DNA from: Thermoactinomycetaceae bacterium
GTDB lineage: Bacteria; Bacillota; Bacilli; Thermoactinomycetales; Thermoactinomycetaceae
Assembly: GCA_025449475.1 (NCBI GenBank)
Contig: JANWJM010000029.1
Coordinates: 1-6,621, forward strand
Direction: 5' to 3'
DNA: 6,621 bases
Part shown: one piece after another, positions 1-5,459 of the stretch
Layout of the letters: every line of letters starts with the position of its first letter
How positions within the stretch are numbered: position 1 is the first letter of the stretch
Program-made: the position numbers and the translations under genes
The notes under the pieces: generated by a model
Told to the model about the DNA's origin: nothing
The model's input: the letters and a program-made list of their open reading frames with translations, nothing else
Database searches by the model: none

Positions 1-429
1 CGAAGCAAAAGGGATTGCAATTTTATTGGCCAAGCCCGGTGTGATATCGGATTCATGAATAATCACAGGTACGCGATTAAGCCAAGCTCCAAGTATGACT
101 GGAACGGTCACAAATCCACCTTTGGAGAAGATCACATCTGGCTTCTGTTTGCGGATAATTCGATAAGATTGCAAAATGCCCTTGAGTACATTAAAAGGAT
201 CTTTGAAGTTCTTCCAATCAAAATAACGACGCAGCTTCCCTGTCGAAATCGGATAATAAGGGACTTCAGGTTCGATGCCACCCACCAATTGTCGTTCAAT
301 GCCATCATACGACCCAATATAGCCCACCTGCCAACCTTCTTGGCGAAATCGTGGGATCAATGCCAAGTTGACCGTCACATGTCCTGCAGTGCCACCACCA
401 GTAAAAAATATGCGCTTCATATGAGTCAT
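1..429 (-). CDS. murG: MurG-family UDP-GlcNAc:lipid I glycosyltransferase, N-terminal part (probable second MurG copy)
   Basis: Partial gene; the 3' end lies beyond the left edge and 143 codons are visible. MurG is a GT28 enzyme that transfers GlcNAc from UDP-GlcNAc to undecaprenyl-PP-MurNAc-pentapeptide (lipid I) on the inner face of the membrane, giving lipid II. Visible motifs are the N-terminal glycine loop FTGGGTAGHVTVN (residues 9-21), the block SKGGFVTVPV (102-111) and HESDITPGLANK (125-136). The block STGKLRRYFDWKN (62-74) resembles the extra MurG copies I recall from the Bacillus cereus group more than the dcw-cluster MurG. The usual Pro after GHVT is Val here. The start chosen is ATG at 429, with a GAGG Shine-Dalgarno 6 nt upstream; the in-frame ATG at 420 is too far from it. 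The gene follows herA by 120 nt and has its own promoter. Its position outside a division/cell-wall cluster suggests a paralogue. Family assignment is firm; strict MurG function is less certain. Confidence 0.88.
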   Translation of the reverse strand, partial: MTHMKRIFFTGGGTAGHVTVNLALIPRFRQEGWQVGYIGSYDGIERQLVGGIEPEVPYYPISTGKLRRYFDWKNFKDPFNVLKGILQSYRIIRKQKPDVIFSKGGFVTVPVILGAWLNRVPVIIHESDITPGLANKIAIPFAS

Positions 430-471
430 TTTCAACCTCGCAAAATCAAGAATTTTTCTAATCAATGATTT

Positions 472-501
472 ATTATACTCACGAAACAACGTTTTTGGCA
501 A
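472..501 (-). promoter_or_regulatory. Predicted sigma-A promoter of the murG-like gene
   Basis: Read on the minus strand, a -35 box TTGCCA (501-496) is separated by 18 nt from a perfect -10 box TATAAT (477-472). This predicts a transcription start near 465 and a leader of about 35 nt before the ATG at 429. No clear GC-rich terminator hairpin was found between the herA stop and this promoter, so read-through from nurA-herA may add to transcription. The promoter is inferred from sequence match only. Confidence 0.7.
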
Positions 502-549
502 AAAAATCATGTCGAAACAAGGGACTTTCTACTGGGAGCCACGCCTTTT

Positions 550-2391
550 TTATTTTGGGATTCGATCATATTGCACTGCAAAAGGCGTCACTTGCTTCGA
601 GATAAGCCCATCTTGTGCCCATCGATCCAATTCTTCCTTTAAACGGGTCACATCCCAACCTAGACCGGCCTCCCGCTGAATTTTCGTGACTGCCTTCATC
701 AAATCGGTATCAAAAAGCGGAAAAAGCTCTTCGATCACTTGTAACACTTTCTCTTCTCTCGCACTCGCGATTTGAGTCAGTTCATCAAACGGATTATCAA
801 GGTGCGGGCTATCGGTATACGCAGCGCGAATGCGGATAAAAATGGTCCGTCCAAAGATCGCTGACGAGACAAAAGTATCTCCTGATCGTAGATAAGGAAG
901 CCGTTTTCCCTCTTCCTGTGTCAAATCCGTCTCTTCACGAAGGGTTGCGATATCAGTTCCCCGAACCGTTCGAAAGACAAACTTGGTGTTGAGCTGAGCC
1001 GTGATGGTTTCATCCAGAAGTGTGGGTCGCTGCGTAGCCAAAAATAAGAAAGCGCCATATTTCCTTCCTTCCTGCGCGATTTCCTTTAAAATCGACTTCG
1101 CCGGTGAATCGACCCCTTTAGGGGCAAAATTATGTGCTTCATCGGTGACGATTAAAAAGGGCGGAAAAAAGTCGGCTTCCTCCCCATTCGAATAAGCATC
1201 TTTGTATTCACGCCGTTTACGATAAAGAGTTCCGATGACATATGTTGTAAACACTTGCAAGATCCATGTATCACCCTGCACAATTACCAATTTCCCCTGC
1301 TCAATTCCTCTTTCGATCAAGCGGATATCTTGCCCAAATAAACCGGCCTGTTCCAAACGTCTTAATCGCCAATGGACACCCTTCACCGATGCCGGTGGAA
1401 GTGTTCCGTACTGCTGAAGCAGTTTCAACAAATCTTGGATCCGATTTGCCTCCAAAGGCGAAAGATCATCTTTGGTCAACTGTTTTTCTAAGCTACTTTT
1501 TCCTTCCTCCAACGCTTGCACCAAATTGTTCAAACGATCGCTAAAAGAAGTATAGGAGTCTTTTCGCTTATGTAGCATTTGAACCACATTCACCATCGAT
1601 TCACTGAGCGCACCAGCTGCTCCCAATAAATCAATGAAATCACGGGTTGTTAAATCGGAAAAAGAGACGCCCACGTCGCGCCCCACTTTCGCGATCACAA
1701 AACGATCTTGTAACACTTTGGCCCGATCTTCGAATGCAGGGCGAGCAACACGAAAGTCCATCTCAAAATGCGGATCAAAGACAATGGTGGGAATACGCAG
1801 CTTCATTAACTCTTCTAACATCACCCTTAGCCCAAATGACTTCCCAGAACCAGAACCCCCAAATACACCGATATGGGGATATTGTTGCATCTTTTTGATA
1901 TCAAACAAAAAAGGAACCCCTGCTTGCGGGCGTAATTCCCCCTGCTCTAACATCACCACTTGATTTTGTAAATCTGCGGACAAGGATGAAGAGAGGGATT
2001 CCGTCCCACGAATCTCCCCTAAACACATTCCTTCTTCAGGGGTCGTTTTGATCAGCAATTCCCTCACCTCCTCAAACTCGGGCAAACGCACCGAACAACC
2101 TGTCTTCACAGGATGGGGAGCCTCTTCAAATAAGCGAAGTTTGGCCAAATTGATCTCATCTGAATCGATATCATAGCCAATCTGTTCAAGTGTGCGAATC
2201 ACCTGTGAATCCACCAGAGATTTGTCCAAACCCATAGGGATCAGTCGGTTGTAGGACAACGTTTCGACAACTTCCCCTTTGGGCTGATTTAATCGGTCAT
2301 CCTCCAATACTAGAATCTCATTCATGCGAAACTTACGTTCTTTCGATACAATGTAAACCTCTTGTTGGGTGGTCACACCAACCACTTGCAT
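550..2391 (-). CDS. herA: HerA-type FtsK/HerA-superfamily ATPase, DNA translocase partner of NurA
   Basis: The product is 613 aa. HerA proteins form hexameric rings that translocate on DNA and drive the NurA nuclease, with an archaeal role in double-strand-break end resection. Residues 1 to about 50 (start MQVVGVTTQQEVYIV) look like the small beta-rich HAS-barrel domain. The RecA-like ATPase follows, with Walker A GGSGSGKS (178-185, Lys184), Walker B FLIVTDEAH (412-420, Asp417 and Glu418), the ATQRP motif (452-456) and Arg474 in FVFRT. A helical insertion spans about 270-350. Residues from about 541 form a charged tail resembling a small winged helix. The start is placed at ATG 2391 because GAGGTGA ends 5 nt before it; the upstream ATG at 2421 has no ribosome site and would overlap nurA. 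Only 13 nt separate it from the nurA stop, so the two form one operon and probably one complex. The ATPase motifs are intact. The role in this bacterium, repair or defence, is inference. Confidence 0.9.
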   Translation of the reverse strand: MQVVGVTTQQEVYIVSKERKFRMNEILVLEDDRLNQPKGEVVETLSYNRLIPMGLDKSLVDSQVIRTLEQIGYDIDSDEINLAKLRLFEEAPHPVKTGCSVRLPEFEEVRELLIKTTPEEGMCLGEIRGTESLSSSLSADLQNQVVMLEQGELRPQAGVPFLFDIKKMQQYPHIGVFGGSGSGKSFGLRVMLEELMKLRIPTIVFDPHFEMDFRVARPAFEDRAKVLQDRFVIAKVGRDVGVSFSDLTTRDFIDLLGAAGALSESMVNVVQMLHKRKDSYTSFSDRLNNLVQALEEGKSSLEKQLTKDDLSPLEANRIQDLLKLLQQYGTLPPASVKGVHWRLRRLEQAGLFGQDIRLIERGIEQGKLVIVQGDTWILQVFTTYVIGTLYRKRREYKDAYSNGEEADFFPPFLIVTDEAHNFAPKGVDSPAKSILKEIAQEGRKYGAFLFLATQRPTLLDETITAQLNTKFVFRTVRGTDIATLREETDLTQEEGKRLPYLRSGDTFVSSAIFGRTIFIRIRAAYTDSPHLDNPFDELTQIASAREEKVLQVIEELFPLFDTDLMKAVTKIQREAGLGWDVTRLKEELDRWAQDGLISKQVTPFAVQYDRIPK

Positions 2392-2404
2392 AATTCTCAC
2401 CTCA

Positions 2405-3373
2405 CTATATGGTTCGTTCATCTCGTTTTAATTGCAAAATACGATGGCGAATTTCAGGATCAATATACTGTTCGACCATCGTCTGAATCAAGGGGTTGGT
2501 CACTCGCACCTGGCTATCTACAATATCCAACCAATACGGAATCCCTCTTCCTCGTTCAGGCGTAAGCGTATAGACTAAATCAGCGATCTGAAACCGCTCC
2601 TCCTTTTGACTCTCTAACCCATCCAGCCCAATTGGTAAAGGATGTTTAGAAGTGCGTATCACCATTTTCCACAGTCCGCTTCCCGCAACACTCCAATCCT
2701 CCCATTCAAACATTTCTCCTTCTTCCAACACACCATAGAAAAGCTCGCGATCCGACCAAAAAGGATATTCTGGAAAATACTCATTCACCAATCGATAGGA
2801 TTGAATCTCTTCCGCGACTCCTACCATCAACACATGCCGTTGCTCGACCAGTTGGACGAGACGGGACCATGCTTCCAAATGATCTATCAAAAAATGGATC
2901 AATGAGCCATCCATCATCACCAATTTGGGTGACCATTCTAGCACCGCTTCCTGCGCAACTTTCAACTCTAATTCAGAGAGAATCGTTCCGCGTTCGCGCG
3001 CTTCACGTGCTGCTTGTCCATCTTTTCGATGCTCTCGCTGTTCCAAGAGCGGTGTATGTACATCTGCCGCCCACTTTTCTTCATGTTCTTTCAGTCCTTT
3101 TGCCAAAGCCTGAAATATCGACAATGTTCGCACTTGGTTGCCAGAGATTGAATTGACAGAGCCATCTACGCCTACCAATGTTTTCTCATGCATCCAATCC
3201 CTAAGCTCTTGATGATCCCATTTGGTAAGTGTTCGAAAGTAACCAATTTGTTCTAAACGATGTCGAATTTTCTGTCGATCGAAGGGGCTTAATGAAAACG
3301 CTTCTCTCAGTGATTGATTCACTTCTTTTAGTTTTGTTTTTAACTCTTCTGAAACAGGTAACAAGAACATCAT
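2405..3373 (-). CDS. nurA: NurA-domain nuclease, partner of HerA
   Basis: The product is 322 aa, in the usual NurA range. NurA is an RNase H-like, manganese-dependent nuclease (5'-3' exonuclease and endonuclease) that docks on the HerA ring to resect DNA ends. Visible features are the first catalytic motif VGVDGSVNS (67-75, Asp70), acidic residues in ILSELELK (131-138) that could supply the next metal ligand, and a second aspartate motif LVMMDGS (151-157, Asp155). The C-terminal block GIPYWLDIVD (277-286) corresponds to the NurA 'YP..L..AH' block but has Asp where I expect His. The start is placed at ATG 3373 because GAGG lies 7 nt upstream within a purine-rich run; the ATG at 3415 has no convincing ribosome site. 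The gene is the first of the nurA-herA pair and is divergent from abrB. I saw no convincing promoter for it on the minus strand between 3374 and 3480. Family assignment is confident from the paired DGS motifs and the adjacent HerA. Confidence 0.87.
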   Translation of the reverse strand: MMFLLPVSEELKTKLKEVNQSLREAFSLSPFDRQKIRHRLEQIGYFRTLTKWDHQELRDWMHEKTLVGVDGSVNSISGNQVRTLSIFQALAKGLKEHEEKWAADVHTPLLEQREHRKDGQAAREARERGTILSELELKVAQEAVLEWSPKLVMMDGSLIHFLIDHLEAWSRLVQLVEQRHVLMVGVAEEIQSYRLVNEYFPEYPFWSDRELFYGVLEEGEMFEWEDWSVAGSGLWKMVIRTSKHPLPIGLDGLESQKEERFQIADLVYTLTPERGRGIPYWLDIVDSQVRVTNPLIQTMVEQYIDPEIRHRILQLKRDERTI

Positions 3374-3457
3374 CCTCTTTCCTCTTTTTTCAATTATGGC
3401 ATAAAAATCAATCATTAACTTCTTTAAGAAATTTTCTACAAAACTACCAATGTTATA

Positions 3458-3486
3458 TTGACTGGTTTAGGAATCGTTGGTATGAT
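3458..3486 (+). promoter_or_regulatory. Predicted sigma-A promoter of abrB
   Basis: A -35 box TTGACT (3458-3463) and a -10 box TATGAT (3481-3486) are separated by exactly 17 nt, five of six matches in each. The start site should lie near 3493, leaving a leader of about 60 nt. The Spo0A-box-like heptamers lie just downstream of this start, as in B. subtilis abrB. Confidence 0.8.
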
Positions 3487-3502
3487 GTGTTTATATCAGC
3501 AT

Positions 3503-3519
3503 TGTCGAAATTTGACGGC
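3503..3519 (+). promoter_or_regulatory. Tandem Spo0A boxes downstream of the abrB promoter
   Basis: TGTCGAA (3503-3509) matches the 0A-box consensus TGNCGAA exactly. It is followed after 3 nt by TGACGGC (3513-3519), which matches at five of seven positions. The 10-bp period and the position at roughly +10 to +27 match the arrangement by which phosphorylated Spo0A represses abrB in B. subtilis. A single heptamer is weak evidence, since several occur by chance inside genes here. The spacing and position carry the argument. Confidence 0.72.
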
Positions 3520-3555
3520 AATTTTTAAAGTACCCCAACCGAGAGGAGATTGGAC

Positions 3556-3831
3556 ATGCTTAAATCAACCGGTATTGTACGCAAAGTGGACGAATTAGGT
3601 CGTGTGGTTATTCCAATCGAATTACGTCGAACTTTAGGAATTGGTGAAAAAGACGCTTTGGAGATTTATGTCGATGGAGAGCGAATTGTGCTTAAAAAGT
3701 ACGAACCCGCTTGCATCTTTACCGGTGAGGTAGATGAGACTGTTCGATACAAAAACAAGGTCGTTAGTAAGAAATGCATTTTAGAGATGTATCGATTACT
3801 TGAAGAAAATGAATCGGTCGCCAGTGATTAA
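3556..3831 (+). CDS. abrB: AbrB-family transition-state regulator
   Basis: The product is a 91-aa DNA-binding protein that represses stationary-phase, competence and sporulation genes during growth and is itself shut off by Spo0A. The N-terminal swapped-hairpin domain is almost identical to B. subtilis AbrB: STGIVRKVDELGRVVIP (4-20) and IELRRTLGIGEKDALEIYVD (21-40), with the DNA-contacting arginines at 9, 16, 24 and 25. The C-terminal half differs. It reads PACIFTGEVDETVRYKN, then SKKC, with Cys53 and Cys74 where related Firmicutes proteins have two CxxC pairs. The start is ATG 3556, with AGGAG (3544-3548) 7 nt upstream; the in-frame TTG at 3550 is too close to that site. It is the only plus-strand gene and converges on rsmI, as in B. 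subtilis. An Abh-like paralogue is possible, but the locus and Spo0A-box arrangement favour AbrB. Confidence 0.95.
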   Translation: MLKSTGIVRKVDELGRVVIPIELRRTLGIGEKDALEIYVDGERIVLKKYEPACIFTGEVDETVRYKNKVVSKKCILEMYRLLEENESVASD

Positions 3832-3854
3832 TTATATATGTATGATGATGTGAG

Positions 3855-3901
3855 GAGAAAGCGAGGAATCCCACCCCATACACCTTAAGCCTCGCTTTCT
3901 C
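3855..3901. terminator. Hairpin between convergent abrB and rsmI, possible bidirectional terminator
   Basis: A perfect 12-bp inverted repeat, GAGAAAGCGAGG (3855-3866) and CCTCGCTTTCTC (3890-3901), encloses a 23-nt loop. The right arm contains the last codons of rsmI, and the rsmI stop codon (3885-3887) lies in the loop. No uridine tract follows on either strand, so this is a poor canonical Rho-independent terminator. Its position between two convergent 3' ends makes termination or 3'-end protection the likeliest role. Confidence 0.5.
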
Positions 3902-4769
3902 TGTATGCCGCTTGCTGTTTATGATACACTTGATAGACTTCTCGTTTGGGGAGACCGCGATCTTTTGCAACTTGACCAATTGCTTCTTTTTTCATCCATC
4001 CATTTTGAATATAATGATGAACATGTTCGTCTATCGAGATCGTGTTCCACCATTGGAGTCGACTTTCCTCACTTGCCCCTTCCACAATCAACGTATATTC
4101 ACCCCGAGTTCCCTTTTTTCGGATGTAGTTTAGGCACTCACCTATAGAACCACGCAACCATTCTTCATATTTTTTCGTTAATTCTCTAGCAATCGCTATT
4201 TTCCGATCCCCCCATATATTGAGCATATCTTCTAATAGATCGGTTAATCGATGTGGAGCTTCGTAAAGAATAAGGGTCGCCGGTGTGGTCATCCAACGTT
4301 TGAGTTCCTTTTTTCTTTGACTCGAACCCCGCGGAAGAAACCCTAAAAACAGGTGGGGTTGCGACTTTAATCCTGAAGCGATCAACGCAGATAAAGCAGC
4401 ATTCGGACCAGGAATCGGAACGACGGGAATATCGTTTTTTAATGCCTCTTTCACGATCTCCTCGCCAGGATCCGAGATGCCGGGCATGCCTGCATCGCTC
4501 ACCAGGGCAATCGATTGTCCCTCGATCAAACGCTGGAGCAATGGCTGACACTGTTTTTTTTCATTGTGCTCATGATAACTGATCATGGGAGTCGACATCT
4601 GGAAATGGGTAAGTAATTTTCTTGTATTTCTGGTGTCTTCCGCCGCAATAAGATCCACGCTCATCAGAACTTGTTGTGCTCTTGGGCTTAGATCCTGTAA
4701 ATTCCCAATGGGTGTTGCCACCAGGTAAAGAATGCCTGAATGCGATTCGTTACTCACTTGTACTTTCAA
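3885..4769 (-). CDS. rsmI: 16S rRNA (cytidine-1402 2'-O)-methyltransferase RsmI
   Basis: The product is 294 aa, close to B. subtilis RsmI (YabC). It uses S-adenosylmethionine to 2'-O-methylate C1402 in the 16S rRNA decoding centre. It belongs to the tetrapyrrole-methylase fold. Motifs in order are LYLVATPIGNL (14-24), IAAEDTRNTRKL (41-52), LVSDAGMPGISDPGEE (89-104), PIPGPNAALSAL (118-129), FLGFLPRG (141-148), ILYEAPHR (167-174) and GEYTLIVEG (223-231). A C-terminal helical stretch with GWMKKEAIGQVAKDRGLPKR (257-276) matches the family's small tail domain. The start is taken as TTG 4769, with GAGG 8 nt upstream; GTG at 4772 is also possible. The frame is open to a TTG at 4802, but that extension is lysine/arginine-rich and has no ribosome site. 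It overlaps the end of yazA by 20 nt, which suggests translational coupling. Identification is very secure; the exact start is less so. Confidence 0.95.
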   Translation of the reverse strand: MKVQVSNESHSGILYLVATPIGNLQDLSPRAQQVLMSVDLIAAEDTRNTRKLLTHFQMSTPMISYHEHNEKKQCQPLLQRLIEGQSIALVSDAGMPGISDPGEEIVKEALKNDIPVVPIPGPNAALSALIASGLKSQPHLFLGFLPRGSSQRKKELKRWMTTPATLILYEAPHRLTDLLEDMLNIWGDRKIAIARELTKKYEEWLRGSIGECLNYIRKKGTRGEYTLIVEGASEESRLQWWNTISIDEHVHHYIQNGWMKKEAIGQVAKDRGLPKREVYQVYHKQQAAYRESEA

Positions 4770-5034
4770 CACAGCTCCCTCTTTCCTTCTTCTTTTTTTC
4801 AATAAGAGCTATTTTTTGCGTGCGCGATAAACGCTTGATCTCCCTTTCTCTTTTTAACGCCCAGGACCTCCCTTTCCCTTCTTCAATGTAACAAAGCTGA
4901 ACAGGGAATCTCCCTCGCGTATATTTGGCGCCTTTCCCTTGATTATGTTCGCTCAGTCGTCTCTGCAAATGATTGGTGATCCCTGTATAAAGGGTTCCAT
5001 CGCTACATCTTATAATATAAACCACATAGTTCAT
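4750..5034 (-). CDS. yazA: GIY-YIG domain protein of the YazA/UPF0213 family
   Basis: The product is 94 aa, similar in length to B. subtilis YazA. It is a stand-alone GIY-YIG nuclease fold with no defined cellular substrate that I know of. Visible parts are VYIIRC (5-10) and LYTGIT (15-20), which form the GIY and YIG elements, Arg25 and Arg26 in LQRRLSEHN, the block GAKYTRGRFPV (35-45), and LKREREIKRL (60-69), where Glu63 is the expected metal ligand. The residues needed for a nuclease appear present. The start chosen is ATG 5034, which begins exactly at the domain and has AAGGA upstream. The frame stays open to 5265, but that part lies over yabA and has no family similarity. It sits 40 nt after yabA, directly behind a terminator, and overlaps rsmI. 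The yazA-rsmI order matches B. subtilis, but the yabB gene found before yazA there is missing. Confidence 0.92.
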   Translation of the reverse strand: MNYVVYIIRCSDGTLYTGITNHLQRRLSEHNQGKGAKYTRGRFPVQLCYIEEGKGRSWALKREREIKRLSRTQKIALIEKKKKERGSCVESTSE

Positions 5035-5055
5035 ATCTACCAATCCTTCTCGCGC

Positions 5056-5091
5056 AAATAAAAAAACCAGAGAATCATGATTCCTCTCTGG
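5056..5091 (-). terminator. Intrinsic terminator overlapping the yabA stop codon
   Basis: Read on the minus strand, CCAGAG (5091-5086) pairs with CTCTGG (5072-5067). Inside this, the perfect palindrome GAATCATGATTC (5083-5072) offers an alternative, bulged extension of the stem. The hairpin is followed at once by seven T, an A and three more T (5066-5056), a classic Rho-independent terminator. The yabA TGA stop (5077-5075) lies inside it. It separates tmk-ricT-yabA from yazA-rsmI. On the plus strand there is no U tract after it. Confidence 0.82.
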
Positions 5092-5419
5092 AAGATTTAT
5101 CAAGAAATGATAAACAAAATAAGCAATCTCCTTCAGTACGCAAGCGACCAAAATGAATATTACAGATGTGAAATCCTTCATCATATAAACGAAAGAGATG
5201 GTGGTGTTCTTTCCCATGTTCTTCTGATTTTTCATCTTTTTTTTTCTCTTCCGCTGCATGATCAACCAGTTGATTTAATCGTTTATTTTCCAAAGTAAGG
5301 CGTGTATTTTCTTCGATTAATTCAACAATCTGTTCCTTCAATCCGCCTAACTCTTGATACAATTCACTGATTTGTTCTTCAACCTGCGTTACTTTTTTAA
5401 AGATAGCTTGCTTATCCAA
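5075..5419 (-). CDS. yabA: YabA, negative regulator of replication initiation
   Basis: The product is 114 aa; B. subtilis YabA is 119 aa. YabA binds DnaA and the sliding clamp DnaN and prevents over-initiation at oriC. The N-terminal half (about 1-65) is a heptad-rich coiled coil used for oligomerisation, including VEEQISELYQELGGLKEQ (13-30) and IEENTRLTLENKRLNQLV (35-52). A charged Lys/Glu/His linker follows. The C-terminal zinc domain FRLYDEGFHICNIHFGRL (76-93) continues to CLFCLSFL and has candidate ligands Cys86, His89, Cys99 and Cys102. The start is TTG 5419, preceded by AAGGTGA, and it aligns with the B. subtilis N-terminus (MDK...). The frame extends to 5500, but those residues overlap the ricT end and look non-native. 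It lies 40 nt after ricT, in the conserved order. Identification is essentially certain. Confidence 0.95.
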   Translation of the reverse strand: MDKQAIFKKVTQVEEQISELYQELGGLKEQIVELIEENTRLTLENKRLNQLVDHAAEEKKKDEKSEEHGKEHHHLFRLYDEGFHICNIHFGRLRTEGDCLFCLSFLDKSSREES

Positions 5420-5459
5420 ACATTCACCTTCATTCTTTTCTACATAGGACTTTTTAGGA

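Noticed and set aside
55..468. Plus-strand open frame of 137 codons opposite the MurG-like gene
   Set aside because: It lies antisense to a clear MurG coding frame, has no family features, and has no ribosome site.
3421..3431. Short palindrome TTCTTTAAGAA between nurA and abrB
   Set aside because: Only 5-bp AT-rich arms; expected by chance in this composition and not tied to a promoter.
3229..3528. Plus-strand open frame leading into the abrB leader
   Set aside because: It is antisense to nurA and runs through the abrB promoter and 0A boxes, with no protein features.
4186..4551. 121-codon minus-strand frame inside rsmI
   Set aside because: It is a shadow frame of rsmI: arginine/serine-rich composition and no start signal.
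5035..5265. In-frame upstream extension of yazA (77 residues, partly hydrophobic)
   Set aside because: It overlaps yabA in another frame, and the GIY-YIG domain begins exactly at the ATG at 5034, which has its own ribosome site.
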